Shown: positions 1 to 9,900 of the stretch, in pieces
Position numbering within the stretch: position 1 is the first letter of the stretch
How the letters are laid out: every line of letters begins with the position of its first letter
Origin: Rodentibacter caecimuris
GTDB lineage: Bacteria; Pseudomonadota; Gammaproteobacteria; Enterobacterales; Pasteurellaceae
Assembly: GCF_001019715.1 (NCBI RefSeq)
Contig: NZ_BBXJ01000001.1
Span: forward strand, 1,550,001 to 1,614,000
Direction of reading: 5' to 3'
Length of the DNA: 64,000 nt
Translations under genes and position numbers: made by a program
Notes under the pieces: generated by a model
The model's database searches: none
Told to the model about the DNA's origin: nothing
What the model saw: only the letters and a program-made list of their open reading frames with translations

Positions 1-1
1 A

Positions 2-664
2 AATCGTCAAAAACAAGGGGAAAACCCGGAAAATGATGAAGTTGATGATGTACAGGAAGCCTTTGAGCATCCAACCTACCAACGTAAAGTCAATGCACGT
101 TCCATCATTGAAACCATTGCAATGATGTCTTTCTGTTTGTTAATCGGTCAATATCTAGATAGCATAACAAAAGGCACGGCATTACAATTGCCAACTTTCG
201 TTTGGTGTTTGTTTACTGGCGTTATTATTCGTAATGTATTGGCACATATTTTCAAATTCCGTGTGGCAGATTCCGCTATTGATGTCTTAGGTAGCGTAGG
301 TTTATCCATTTTCTTAGCCATTGCTTTGATGTCATTAAAACTTTGGGAATTAGCCGGTCTTGCCACGGATGTATTAGTTATCCTAGCAATTCAAGTTGCT
401 TTCATGGCATTCTTCGCCATTTACGTCACTTATCGTGCAATGGGTAAAGATTATGATGCGATTGTACTCAGCGCGGGGCACTGTGGTTTTGGTTTAGGTG
501 CAACACCTACTGCGGTTGCAAATATGCAAGCAATCACCAGTCGTTTCGGTGCGTCTCATAAAGCCTTTTTAATCGTACCGATGGTGGGGGCATTCTTTAT
601 TGATTTAATCAACGCCTCACTATTAAAAGTTTTCTTAGTTGTGGTGACCTATCTACACGCATAA
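2..664 (+). CDS. gltS: Sodium/glutamate symporter GltS, C-terminal part (cut by window start)
   Basis: The reading frame is open from base 2 to the TAA at 664; the 5' end lies outside the window. It encodes an inner-membrane carrier that imports glutamate with sodium. The visible part starts with a charged linker (NPENDEVDDVQ) and continues with about five hydrophobic segments. The stretch DAIVLSAGHCGFGLGATPTA is typical of the second half of GltS, where the glycine-rich re-entrant segment lies. An intrinsic terminator follows 6 bases after the stop, so this is the end of its transcript. Recognition is by motif and overall pattern; no alternative seems likely. Confidence 0.9.
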   Translation, partial: NRQKQGENPENDEVDDVQEAFEHPTYQRKVNARSIIETIAMMSFCLLIGQYLDSITKGTALQLPTFVWCLFTGVIIRNVLAHIFKFRVADSAIDVLGSVGLSIFLAIALMSLKLWELAGLATDVLVILAIQVAFMAFFAIYVTYRAMGKDYDAIVLSAGHCGFGLGATPTAVANMQAITSRFGASHKAFLIVPMVGAFFIDLINASLLKVFLVVVTYLHA

Positions 665-670
665 GATACA

Positions 671-701
671 AAAAGAGCGGTAAAATTGACCGCTCTTTTT
701 T
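671..701. terminator. Intrinsic terminator between gltS and the convergent membrane gene
   Basis: Stem AAAAGAGCGG / CCGCTCTTTT around a 9-base loop, followed by T-rich sequence on the plus side and preceded by an A-run, so it can serve both converging transcripts. The arms contain the short GCGGT/ACCGC part of the uptake motif. Confidence 0.85.
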
Positions 702-704
702 ATT

Positions 705-1211
705 TTAAACCTGATACTTTGTTTTATCCCCAATATCAAAATGCAGTGGCATTCGGCATTTTTGTATCGCGAGAAGTAACATCAGCATGCCAACAATAAT
801 CGACAAAATTCGAGTTATTATTCCGCCTTCAAATACCCAAGCAAACCATAGTATTGCTACAAAAATAGGCTGTAAATTTAATAACGGCACACGGAAACAA
901 AAATATTCTTTAAAACAAAGCCCGCCTAGTGTGACTAATGCACCGCCTAATGCCAGTTCGTGCCAACCTAAAATATAGCAAACTAAGCCTAACCAAGTAG
1001 CAAATTGAAAAGTTAAACGAAAATGCTTGAGATAAATATGTAAAGACGAAGCACAGCAAATCGCGGCAATTAAAACGGTGATTTCTGCCAAACTTGGCAA
1101 CCAAGTCAGCAGCAAAATACTAAACGCGGCGATAATAAACCCTAGTCGATAAATAATCACGGTGATTTTATCCCAAATATCCATAGGGGATTGAATATGC
1201 GGATCAGCCAT
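705..1211 (-). CDS. DUF2301-like multi-pass integral membrane protein
   Basis: About 168 residues beginning MADPHIQSPMDIWDKITVII. I chose this start because AGGAG lies 7 bases upstream; an upstream extension (MKFFLTALSF...) has no such site and runs into the terminator hairpin. Five to six hydrophobic segments cover most of the chain, so it is an inner-membrane protein. It resembles the uncharacterised DUF2301/COG5413 group; no catalytic residues are evident. It lies downstream of mpl on the same strand but is separated from it by a facing pair of uptake motifs that forms a terminator, so it is probably transcribed separately. Confidence 0.6.
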   Translation of the reverse strand: MADPHIQSPMDIWDKITVIIYRLGFIIAAFSILLLTWLPSLAEITVLIAAICCASSLHIYLKHFRLTFQFATWLGLVCYILGWHELALGGALVTLGGLCFKEYFCFRVPLLNLQPIFVAILWFAWVFEGGIITRILSIIVGMLMLLLAIQKCRMPLHFDIGDKTKYQV

Positions 1212-1243
1212 TTTTTTCTCCTTTCTAATCAAGTAATAAAACG

Positions 1244-1286
1244 AAAGTGCGGTCAGAAAAAATTTCATTTTCTAACCGCACTTTAA
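1244..1286 (-). terminator. Facing uptake-sequence pair forming the mpl terminator
   Basis: AAAGTGCGGT (1244-1253) and ACCGCACTTT (1275-1284) face each other with complementary flanks (AGAAAA/TTTTCT), making a long stem 9 bases beyond the mpl stop. Use of paired uptake motifs as terminators is well known in Haemophilus. Confidence 0.8.
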
Positions 1287-1294
1287 TCAAAAAA

Positions 1295-2650
1295 TTATTT
1301 TAGTTTATCTAAAATCTTTTGGTGAATGCCGCTAAAACTTCCATTTGACATGACTAAAATATGATCCGTAGGTTGTGCTTCTGCAACGATCATATCAACT
1401 AACTTATCAAGATTTGCCGTCCAATATGCAGGTTGTACGCACTGTGCGGCAATTTCAGCCACTTCCCAAGGAATATTATCCGGCTGTAACATAAAGACGA
1501 CATCCGCTCTGCCTAATGCCGGTGCAATTTCATCTTTATGCACGCCCATTTTCATGGTATTCGAACGAGGTTCCAATACGGCAAGAATCCGAACGCCTCC
1601 CCCAACTTTGTCACGTAAAGCGGTTAATGTTGCAAGAATAGCTTCCGGATGGTGGGCGAAATCATCATAAACCGTAACCCCATTGACTTCGCCTTTTACT
1701 TCCAAACGGCGTTTTGCATTAACAAAAGAACCCAAGGCTTCACAAGCATTTTCTACAGGAACGCCTATATGATAGGCTGCGGCAATTGCCATTAATGCAT
1801 TATGCATATTATGTACACCAACCACATTCCATTTCACTTCAGCTACTTTTTCACCATCATGGAATACCGCAAAATGGGAGGCATCCGTTGTAATACGTTC
1901 TGCGAACCATTCTTTATCTTCCCCGATAAATTGTTGTTCAGACCAACAACCCATGGCTAGCGTCTCTTTTACGCTTTGTTCATTGACAAAAGAAAGGATA
2001 CGCCCGCTTGCCGGAATAGTACGAATCATATGATGGAACTGGCGTTGAATCGCTTTTAGATCATCAAAAATATCCGCATGATCAAAACTGATGTTATTAA
2101 TAATTAAGGTTTTAGGGTTGTAATGAACAAACTTAGAACGCTTATCAAAAAACGCCGTATCATATTCATCAGCTTCAATAACGAAGAAATTGCTTTCCCC
2201 TAAACGGGCGGAAGTACCAAAATTACCGGCAATTCCACCAATTAAAAAGCCGGGTTTCAAATCATTTTGTTCCAAGATCCATGTCAGCATACCGGTTGTG
2301 GTGGTTTTACCATGCGTACCGGAAACCGCCAAAACCCAACGATTTCTCAATAAATTATCATGCAACCATTGCGGGCCGGAAGTGTAAGGCAAGCTATTTT
2401 CCAACACATACTCCACGCAAGGATTACCGCGTTTTAGTGCATTTCCAATAATCACTATATCCGGTGCCGGTTGGAGTTGGTCAACATCATAATTCGGAAT
2501 AATGTCAATATTTTGCTCTTGTAAAAAGGTGCTCATCGGTGGATAAACATTTGTATCCGAACCGGTAACTTTATACCCCATTTGCTTGGCGATCATTGCC
2601 ACACCACCCATAAATGTGCCGCAAATGCCTAAGATATGAATATGCTTCAT
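1295..2650 (-). CDS. mpl: UDP-N-acetylmuramate:L-Ala-gamma-D-Glu-meso-Dap ligase (murein peptide recycling)
   Basis: A 451-residue cytoplasmic Mur-family ligase that joins the recycled tripeptide L-Ala-gamma-D-Glu-meso-Dap to UDP-MurNAc using ATP. The N-terminus MKHIHILGICGTFMGG is the nucleotide-binding start of the MurC/Mpl family. VSGTHGKTTTTGML (about residues 109-122) is the ATP-binding P-loop. FVIEADEYDTAFFDKRSKF is characteristic of Mpl rather than MurC, and YDDFAHHPEAI (about 325-335) is the conserved central motif. Length is normal for the family and no defects are visible. Confidence 0.93.
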   Translation of the reverse strand: MKHIHILGICGTFMGGVAMIAKQMGYKVTGSDTNVYPPMSTFLQEQNIDIIPNYDVDQLQPAPDIVIIGNALKRGNPCVEYVLENSLPYTSGPQWLHDNLLRNRWVLAVSGTHGKTTTTGMLTWILEQNDLKPGFLIGGIAGNFGTSARLGESNFFVIEADEYDTAFFDKRSKFVHYNPKTLIINNISFDHADIFDDLKAIQRQFHHMIRTIPASGRILSFVNEQSVKETLAMGCWSEQQFIGEDKEWFAERITTDASHFAVFHDGEKVAEVKWNVVGVHNMHNALMAIAAAYHIGVPVENACEALGSFVNAKRRLEVKGEVNGVTVYDDFAHHPEAILATLTALRDKVGGGVRILAVLEPRSNTMKMGVHKDEIAPALGRADVVFMLQPDNIPWEVAEIAAQCVQPAYWTANLDKLVDMIVAEAQPTDHILVMSNGSFSGIHQKILDKLK

Positions 2651-2712
2651 TGTGCTCTCTTTTGTACTAAAAAACGGAAAGTATGATAGATCAACTCAAA
2701 GAATGAGTAAAC

Positions 2713-2737
2713 AAGGGCTTATTCTATTAAGCCCTTT
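2713..2737 (-). terminator. Intrinsic terminator of metC
   Basis: Perfect arms AAGGGCTT / AAGCCCTT with an 8-base loop, 20 bases beyond the metC stop on the minus strand. Confidence 0.75.
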
Positions 2738-2756
2738 GAATAAATAAGAAAAGAAA

Positions 2757-3947
2757 TCAAGCAATTCGTTCAAATCCGGCTTTTAAATCGGCGATAAGTT
2801 CATCAACATTCTCAAAACCGATATGTACACGAATTAATGATCCGGTTAGTTTTCGTTTAATATTTGGACGAATTCTGGCAATTTCCTCCGGTTGATTACA
2901 CAAAATTAACGATTCAAACCCGCCCCATGAATAGGCCATCGTAAACAGTTTGAAATGATCGATAAATGTTGAGACTTGTGTATCGGTTAGACGTTGGTTT
3001 AATTCAAAAGAAAACAATCCGCTTGCACCGCTAAAATCACGTTGGAAAAACTCATGTCCGGGACAACTTGGTAACGCAGGATGATACACCGCCTTCACTT
3101 GCGGTTGCTCACTCAACCATTTTGCCACTTTAACACTGCTTTTATGATGTTGTGCTAAACGCACCGCTAAGGTACGAATGCCCCGAGACGTAGTATAAGC
3201 CGAATCCGCATCCGCCATCTGTCCCATCAAATAGGAATGTTCACGCAATTGATCCCAAGTGCGGTCATTTGCGACCGCAGTGCCAATCATCACATCCGAG
3301 TGTCCCACCAAATATTTCGTCCCCGCTTGAATAGAAATATCAATCCCATGCTCTAATGCTTTAAATAACACGCCTGCTGCCCAAGTATTATCAATCATTA
3401 TCACCATTTCAGGATTTATCGCACGGGCAGCTTTTACGATAGTAGGAATATCCGGTACTTCCATCGTAATAGAACTCGGTGATTCTAAAAAAAGAACTTT
3501 AGTATTCGGTTGAATTAATTGAGCAATACCCTCACCGATTAAAGGATCATAATAAGTCGTATCAACCTGCATTTTTTTCAAAACAACATTGCAGAAATCT
3601 TGTGTCGGTTCATAAGCCGCACCACTCATCAAAATATGATCACCGCTTTTCACAAAAGACAAAATCGCATTCGTCACTGCAGCTGCACCGCAAGGATAAA
3701 GATAACAACCGGCTCCGCCCTCTATTTCACACATTAAATCTTGTAAAGCAAAGTGGGTTAAGGTGCCGCGACGCCCATAAAATAATTCACCTTTATAGCG
3801 ATTTTTCGTGCAGTGTTTTTTATCCGCTATCGTTTCAAAAACCAAAGATGACGCACGTTGAATAACGGGGTTTACCGCGCCCTGAGAAAATCGTTTATTG
3901 CGCCCGCCATGGACAAATGTTGTAGATAATGAATCATTTTTTGACAT
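2757..3947 (-). CDS. metC: Cystathionine beta-lyase
   Basis: A PLP-dependent enzyme of the Cys/Met metabolism family that cleaves cystathionine to homocysteine, pyruvate and ammonia in methionine synthesis. It has [13 protein letters not shown] near residue 60, the [20 protein letters not shown] segment with the PLP-contacting aspartate, and [14 protein letters not shown] carrying the Schiff-base lysine. I place the start at the ATG in 3945-3947, which has AAAGGTG 8 bases upstream; a GTG three codons earlier overlaps that site and is less likely. About 396 residues, normal length. An uptake motif lies near 4000 in the promoter region. Cystathionine gamma-synthase is the main alternative assignment. 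Confidence 0.9.
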   Translation of the reverse strand: MSKNDSLSTTFVHGGRNKRFSQGAVNPVIQRASSLVFETIADKKHCTKNRYKGELFYGRRGTLTHFALQDLMCEIEGGAGCYLYPCGAAAVTNAILSFVKSGDHILMSGAAYEPTQDFCNVVLKKMQVDTTYYDPLIGEGIAQLIQPNTKVLFLESPSSITMEVPDIPTIVKAARAINPEMVIMIDNTWAAGVLFKALEHGIDISIQAGTKYLVGHSDVMIGTAVANDRTWDQLREHSYLMGQMADADSAYTTSRGIRTLAVRLAQHHKSSVKVAKWLSEQPQVKAVYHPALPSCPGHEFFQRDFSGASGLFSFELNQRLTDTQVSTFIDHFKLFTMAYSWGGFESLILCNQPEEIARIRPNIKRKLTGSLIRVHIGFENVDELIADLKAGFERIA

Positions 3948-4077
3948 AGATTTCACCTTTACTTAGACAATACGAACAATGTGATGGAAAAACCGCTGTA
4001 AAAGTGCGGTCAAATTTTATAGAATATCGACTACATTTTTCTATCAGAAAATTTTTATTCACTCTAATATAGGAATT

Positions 4078-4686
4078 ATGACTATGGTATTAGTAACTCG
4101 TCAAGCACCGGATTTTACTTCATCCGCCGTTTTAGGCAACGGTGAAATCGTTGATAACTTTAATTTCAAAAAACATATTGAAGGCAAAGCTGCCGTTATT
4201 TTTTTCTACCCGTTAGACTTCACTTTCGTGTGCCCGTCTGAATTAATTGCATTCGATCACCGTTATGAAGAATTTAAAAAACGTGGTGTTGAAGTCGTTG
4301 GCGTATCTATTGACTCTCAATTTACCCACAATGCGTGGCGTAATACCCCAACTGAAAATGGCGGTATCGGGCCGGTTCAATATGCATTGGCAGCTGACGT
4401 TAAACATGAAATAGCTCAAGCATACGGCATTGAACATCCTACCGAAGGTGTGGCATTGCGTGCTTCGTTCTTAATTGATAAAAACGGCGTAGTCCGCCAC
4501 CAAATTGTCAATGATCTTCCGTTAGGTCGTAATATTGATGAAATGTTACGTATGGTTGATGCGCTACAATTCCACGAAGAGCACGGTGATGTTTGTCCTG
4601 CGCAATGGGAAAAAGGTAAAGAAGGAATGAAAGACAACCCTGAAGGTGTTGCTAAATATTTAAAACAAAATGCCGACAAATTATAA
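4078..4686 (+). CDS. Typical 2-Cys peroxiredoxin (AhpC/TSA family)
   Basis: A 202-residue cytosolic peroxidase that reduces hydrogen and organic peroxides. FYPLDFTFVCPSEL carries the peroxidatic cysteine near residue 50, and HGDVCPAQW near residue 170 carries the resolving cysteine, so it is the typical 2-Cys class. The C-terminal tail continues past the resolving cysteine with a YLKQ-like helix. TAGGA lies a few bases before the ATG; a second ATG two codons in is possible. It stands alone, with a terminator directly after it. Confidence 0.9.
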   Translation: MTMVLVTRQAPDFTSSAVLGNGEIVDNFNFKKHIEGKAAVIFFYPLDFTFVCPSELIAFDHRYEEFKKRGVEVVGVSIDSQFTHNAWRNTPTENGGIGPVQYALAADVKHEIAQAYGIEHPTEGVALRASFLIDKNGVVRHQIVNDLPLGRNIDEMLRMVDALQFHEEHGDVCPAQWEKGKEGMKDNPEGVAKYLKQNADKL

Positions 4687-4707
4687 TCTTTACTAAACCT
4701 TTATAAT

Positions 4708-4733
4708 AAAGCCACATGATGTGGCTTTTTTTA
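4708..4733 (+). terminator. Intrinsic terminator after the peroxiredoxin gene
   Basis: GCCACA / TGTGGC stem with a three-base loop, flanked by AAA and a run of T residues. Confidence 0.8.
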
Positions 4734-4789
4734 TATTTAGAGATCCTTTAGAATAGCGCTATCTGTAACCAAAGTGCGGTTAATTTTCT

Positions 4790-5350
4790 ATGAAATTTAA
4801 TATTCCTATTTTCCTTACAATTTTTCGTGTCATTTTGATCCCTTTCTTTGTGATCACGTTTTATTTGCCTATTGAATCAGCCCCATTTGTTACCACCCTT
4901 ATTTTCTTCATAGCCGGAGTAACGGATTGGCTTGATGGCTATCTTGCACGTAAATGGAAACAAACCACCCGCTTTGGGGCATTTTTAGACCCCGTGGCGG
5001 ATAAAGTCATGGTCGTTGCCGCACTAGTCCTCATTGTGGAAAGCCAACATACATTTTGGATCACAATTCCTGCAATTATTATGATTTCCCGCGAAATTAT
5101 TATTTCTGCATTACGTGAATGGATGGCAGAATTAGGCGAACGCAATAAAGTGGCGGTTTCTTGGTTAGGCAAAGTCAAAACCACCTCTCAAATGCTTGCA
5201 CTAGGCGGTTTATTGTGGCGCTACAATATTTATATGGAGATTTTGGCAATCATCTTACTTTATGTAGCAGTTATTCTAACGGTTTGGTCAATGATTCAAT
5301 ATTTAAGTGCCGCAAAAGAAAATGTATTGGATGAATTAGGAGATAAATGA
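4790..5350 (+). CDS. pgsA: CDP-diacylglycerol-glycerol-3-phosphate 3-phosphatidyltransferase
   Basis: A 186-residue inner-membrane enzyme making phosphatidylglycerol phosphate from CDP-diacylglycerol and glycerol-3-phosphate. The CDP-alcohol phosphatidyltransferase signature is complete: [20 protein letters not shown] followed by LDPVADK (D-x2-DG-x2-AR-x8-G-x3-D-x3-D, about residues 44-66). Four or more membrane segments follow the usual pattern. An uptake motif (AAAGTGCGGT) lies just upstream. In Haemophilus the tRNA-Lys/tRNA-Leu pair follows this gene closely; here more than 23 kb of CDI island separates them. Confidence 0.93.
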   Translation: MKFNIPIFLTIFRVILIPFFVITFYLPIESAPFVTTLIFFIAGVTDWLDGYLARKWKQTTRFGAFLDPVADKVMVVAALVLIVESQHTFWITIPAIIMISREIIISALREWMAELGERNKVAVSWLGKVKTTSQMLALGGLLWRYNIYMEILAIILLYVAVILTVWSMIQYLSAAKENVLDELGDK

Positions 5351-5355
5351 CTTTC

Positions 5356-5586
5356 TGTCAATGATCATTCAAAAATAGACCTGACAGACGCAGGAGGGTC
5401 ATAGAAAAGTGATCCGCTGCGTCTTTTGATAAACGCCTTGTTATTTAAACAAAGAATAACCTAGTATGCTTGGCATGGAAACAATTAAAAAAATCTGCCA
5501 CTTTTACTATAAAGACCGCCTCTCTCAGCGGCAAGCCGCTAAACAACTTCGCCTCAGTCGTTGTACTGTCAAAAAATATCTCAACA
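5356..5586 (+). mobile_element. Relic of an IS21-type insertion sequence: left end plus 5' scrap of istA
   Basis: TGTCAATGATCATTC at 5356 has the TGT start and spacing of an IS21-family left end. From 5466 a frame encodes about 37 residues (METIKKICHFYYKDRLSQRQ, then AAKQLRLSRCTVKKYL), a helix-turn-helix like the N-terminus of IstA. The frame then runs directly into antisense FHA sequence at about 5587, so transposase and ATPase genes are lost. The helix-turn-helix is clear; assignment to IS21 rests on that and on the terminal sequence, and is an inference. Confidence 0.5.
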
Positions 5587-6065
5587 CAATTTCGGCTGTC
5601 CGCTTGCCATTTGCCCTCACTATCTCGGCTGGTAAAATCCGTTTGCTTCGCCCGTATATCCCCTTCTGTCGCCGTAATGCGGATATCCTTAGCATTCACA
5701 CTATTACCTAAACTGAATTCACGCATTGAGTCCATGTAAGCCGTATCTCCGCTAAACCTAACGCTTGTGCCGCTTTCACTCTATCGGATGCATCTTTATT
5801 TTTGACCGCACTTTCCACTGTCTGATGATAATCGCCTCCGCTCAAGTATCTACTTCCCAACGTTTCTCTTTGATTTTGCCGCATCAAACGTTAAGCTGCC
5901 TGCTTCACTGTTTGTGATAAGCTTATTCGCTTTAAGACTGCTGTTTTTCCAACGTTCACTATCCAAGTTGGATTTGCCCTTTCGATGCATTTACCGAACC
6001 TTCAATACCAAAACTGTAGCTGTTGCCGTTCGTTCCAACGAATACGCCTACACTACCACCTGCAA
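5587..6065 (-). pseudogene. Degraded filamentous haemagglutinin (cdiA-type) fragments
   Basis: Read on the minus strand, 5587-5735 matches the FSLGNSVNARDIRITATEGD block of the intact cdiA with a few changes. 5740-5830 matches the adjacent VKAAQALGLA region with deletions. 5870-6060 encodes another FHA-like piece (GVFVGTNGNSYSFGIEGS). Frames are broken and pieces that lie far apart in cdiA are fused, so nothing functional remains. It marks the oldest, distal end of the CDI island. A small hairpin (GTAGATTT / AAATCTAC, 6120-6138) follows on the pgsA-distal side. Confidence 0.7.
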
Positions 6066-6186
6066 CGAGATAGGGTGCATGAACCAAAGGTTCACGCACG
6101 AAGATACATAACCACGTGCGTAGATTTTTCAAATCTACATACCCTACGCTTGCTTGCTAATTTATCCTTCGGAAGTTAGAAAAAAG

Positions 6187-6387
6187 CTAATATAACCTTA
6201 ACTTAATGATCCCAAAGTTAGATAAATTTTCATTAGATAATTGATAAACACCTAAAACAAGCGGATCATCAATATCCACAGATATATGTTTCTTTATATC
6301 ATCTTGATCTATATTCACTTTTATCCTAGCAAGAAGTTCATCTGTAAGATTATTATATATTTCAATATATCTTTCTAGTTCTTTCAT
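6187..6387 (-). CDS. Small orphan immunity-like protein
   Basis: A 66-residue acidic protein starting MKELERYIEIYNNLTDELLA, with a strong GGGAGG ribosome site 4-9 bases before the ATG. It resembles short DUF7683-like proteins found after polymorphic toxins (pattern DDPLVLGVYQLS near its end), but I am not certain of the family. It sits 16 bases after the stop of a toxin tail (6404-6470), the arrangement of a toxin/immunity pair whose toxin body has been lost. No signal peptide or membrane segment. Inference: a leftover immunity gene kept after its toxin was recombined away. Confidence 0.5.
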   Translation of the reverse strand: MKELERYIEIYNNLTDELLARIKVNIDQDDIKKHISVDIDDPLVLGVYQLSNENLSNFGIIKLRLY

Positions 6388-6403
6388 AAACCTCCCTTAA
6401 AAA

Positions 6404-6470
6404 TTATAGTTCAATTTTTCTCTTAGGATCTGCAGCCTTAATTTCCTCCCCAGTTTTATAATCATATTAT
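6404..6470 (-). pseudogene. C-terminal tail of a lost CdiA toxin
   Basis: On the minus strand a short frame reads YDYKTGEEIKAADPKRKIEL and then TAA, resembling the extreme C-terminus of many CdiA-CT toxins. Only about 20 residues survive, just before the small immunity-like gene. Confidence 0.4.
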
Positions 6471-6479
6471 CTTTTCTAT

Positions 6480-6935
6480 TTATAGGATATTTAATTTTTT
6501 TATTAATTTTATATAAAACTGATCAATTGAAGATAAACTGCATTTCCACTCTGAAATTTTTTCTCCAAATTCAGAATACTCTCTTCTAGACTCTACAAAA
6601 TCATTTATTTTTTTATAGTCAAAATCTATATAATCATCTACAAAAAAAATCTTATTTTGGACTAAAGCAATATTTTCACTATAGTAAACAATCCAAGATT
6701 GAATAAATTCTAGATCATTAGGTGGATACATAGACGTAATTAAAACCGAATGATTCCTTCTTTTCATTCCCTCTTCTAACGATAAAGACCATTGACTTAT
6801 ATAATCTTTAACAGACCAAAATGATATAGGTAGAAAAAAATCCTCCTTAAAATCACTAATAGTTATTGATGCAGATAAAACTAAATCATCCCATTCATTA
6901 ATAAATGGCTTAGATTCTAAAGCTATATTAAACAT
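6480..6935 (-). CDS. CdiI-type immunity protein for the Ntox21-like toxin
   Basis: A 151-residue cytosolic protein with no signal peptide. The blocks DFFLPISFWSVKDYISQWSL, SVLITSMYPPND and EFGEKISEWKCSL match the CdiI family known to neutralise tRNase-type CdiA tips. It starts 5 bases after the stop of the Ntox21-like module, as expected for a cognate pair that must be co-expressed. AT-rich compared with the cdiA body, as usual for immunity genes. Family membership is from recognition of the pattern; cognate pairing is inferred from position. Confidence 0.7.
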   Translation of the reverse strand: MFNIALESKPFINEWDDLVLSASITISDFKEDFFLPISFWSVKDYISQWSLSLEEGMKRRNHSVLITSMYPPNDLEFIQSWIVYYSENIALVQNKIFFVDDYIDFDYKKINDFVESRREYSEFGEKISEWKCSLSSIDQFYIKLIKKLNIL

Positions 6936-6940
6936 ACTTA

Positions 6941-9900
6941 TTAATCCTTTATTCTATTCAAATCTTTATCAAAAGTACCTAACCTATTACCTCTACGATC
7001 AAACATTTTCCATCCATCTGTCACATTATGTCCATCAACATCTGGCGTTATATAATTTTTTCCATTCCAATATACTGGCTGTCCATGTGAATTAAAAGGA
7101 GCTTTTTGTGGAGGTATTCTGTTCTTATATCCTAATTTTTCTGCGACTTCTATCGTATCTTTATTTCTCGCAAATAAAACATTATCCCGCCAATCTCCAA
7201 TTTGACTTTCACCTCCGACCAAAATATGACTACCTTTATCAGGGTTAATAGTCTGGCTCCCTCCTGTATTTGTCGGTAAGTTATAATCCGCTGGATACTC
7301 TATTCCACCCGTATGGTTCACAAATATTCTTGGATCTATTACTTGTTTTCCACCGTAGGTCGTTGTAACTAAACTCGGATCAACTGCTGTAAAACCTCCA
7401 CTTGCATTCGGAATCCAAACTTCATTACCTAAAAACAAACCGGCATTACCACCTTTCAAAATTTCATTATTTAGGTACTCACGTTGCTCACTACTTAATT
7501 TCGCTATTTTTGTTGGATCTGCCGATATGCCCGCTTCTATCGTTTGTTCTATCTCTAAGTTTGAGAGCAAATACGCAGTTCCAACAAGACCTAAAGCCGT
7601 TTTACATTCCGCACTACATACTAGTTTGACTGCCGGTAATGTCGCTCTTTTTACAACACCAAGAGCAAGATTATTATTCTCCACCGCCCGCTTCGCCGTC
7701 GCCGCACCTTCCAAAGTAGCAGTCGTACTGTTGCCTGATATTCCCCCGACAACTGCTCCGGCTAGTTGAGAAGCCGTTTTTAATAGATTCCGTTCGTCAG
7801 TAGTCAGTTGTTCCGCCAGTTTGTTAAATACTTTTTCAGACAACACCATTGCCACGCCTTCACCTGCGACACCCGCCAATGCGCCTGCCGCAGGATCTAA
7901 GCCCGCTGCATAAAACTCCGTAGCAGAAAGTACCGCATGTGAAAACAGATTCGCCGCTTTATTATCTTGTGTTAAGTCGTGGATTTTCGCATTCAGCTCA
8001 GGAGAAAGTCCCGCAACCGCTGTTTGTGCCGCCGTCTTACCCGATAAAATGGCGCCCACCACAGCAACTGCCGCATCCACTTTGCGACGACTTGAACCAC
8101 CGTCTTGCCAGCGTTGATTTTCCGCTTTCGCTTCATCATACGCCGCTATCTTAGCCTCAAGACTGGCGGTGTCATTGCGTTTAATTGCCGTCTCTAATTC
8201 CGCTGCCGCCTTATCTTCCGCCTCCTTCGCCGCTTTTGCCCGATTATCGCTAAAAGCGGTGGCTGCCGCTATCATATGCCCCACATTTTGGCTTATGATT
8301 TGCTGCTCTTTCAGCACCTTTTGAATGTCTTTCGGGGCACTGACTTGGCGGTTGGCTTCGGTGAGGTCAGTATTGATGCCCAGTTCCGCTGCCGTCGTTT
8401 CTCTTGGGGCGCTATCTTTGTTTAAGGTGATACGCCCTTCCGTTAAGGTCGCTTTGGTAATACTGCTGTCTTGCTCGCTGTCGTACATCGGAACCGTCGG
8501 CGAAAGATGATTGCTTTGTGATGTGCCGGTCAGTTTGGCAAACTCCGACTGTTGTTTGGCTTGTGCACCGGTTATCGGGGCATTGCCCATCGCTTTGGTT
8601 AAATTTGCACTGCCGCTAATGCCACCGCTTATCGCTCGGCTTTGGCTTTCATTTTGAATATCTTCAAAAGTCAGCTTATTGGTTTTCAATTCGCTGTTTG
8701 TCGCATTGGTTGAGGCAATCGCTGCGCCTTTCAGATGAACATTATCGGCATTAATATGATAACCGCCCTCCTCGGCAAATAAACCCGATTGTTCAATCAC
8801 TTGTTTACCCTGTGCCTTGCCGCTTGAAGCATTCGCATAACCGCTTGCGCCCCACGCCGTGCCTATGCCGCCCTGTACCCGTAAGCCACCGCCCGAACTG
8901 CTGCTTTTTGACAGATGTTCATCTTGGCGGCTTTCTATCCGGAGATTACCCTTGATGTCCGTATCAATCCGATTCGCTTTCGCCACCGCTCCCGATAAGG
9001 TGGTATCCCCGCCGCTTGTCAGGCTTAAGTGTGCCGTATCAAGATGGCTGTTATGTTGGGTAACATGACGCTCTTCTTGCTTACCTTGCGTGAAACCCGC
9101 TTGAGCGTAAATATATAAGCCCGTCTGTGCGCCAACGGCAAAGCCTACGCCCGATTCAAAGCCTGCACTTTGTTGTTTACCTTTAAATTTCTCAGCACTT
9201 TGTCCCGATTCCAATATCAGGTCTTTATAAGCATTCAGTTGAATACGGCTGTCCGCTTGGCGTTTGCCCTCACTATCCCGGCTGGTAAAATCCGTTTGCT
9301 TCGCCCGTATATCCCCTTCTGTCGCCGTAATGCGGATATCCCTAGCATTGACGCTGTTACCCAAACTGAATTCACTCATTGCGTCCGTGTTCTCCCGTTT
9401 ATGCGAGAAACCCGAACCGCTTTCCACCCGAATTAATGCACCACCAGCCGCTACGTCCGTGTAAGCCGTATATCCCTTCGCCGCCAAACCTAACGCCTGT
9501 GCCGCTTTTACTCTATCGGAAGCGTCCTTATTTTTGACCGCACTTTCCACTGTTTGAATCAAATCTATCAACGGTGAACTAACTCGCGCAAACTGACCGA
9601 TTTTTAAATCGCTCTGATGACTGTCCGACTGTTGGCGGTTGATTACTGTGTCAAAGGTGATATTGTCCGCTTGAAGATTAATCTGTTGTTTCGCCAGTAA
9701 TTGCCCTGCCGTTTGATGATAATCGCCTCCGGCATTGATATTAAGATTCTTATTTAGGCTCGCTATCATTGCCCCTTGATGACTCACCGAATCAGCGTTT
9801 TGGCTATTGAGTTTACGGTTATAACCCGCAAAACGCTCCGTCTCCGATATCACCGCCTCGCCGATACCTTGGAAACGATTATCTTCGCTTTGTCCGAGAC

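Noticed and set aside
5445-5735. A 96-codon minus-strand frame starting MDSMREFSLGNSV
   Set aside because: It is FHA debris continuing antisense through the istA scrap, not a gene; counted within the relic.
6120-6138. Hairpin GTAGATTT / AAATCTAC as a terminator or Correia-type element
   Set aside because: No T-run follows on either useful side and the ends do not match Correia elements; left as an unexplained small hairpin.
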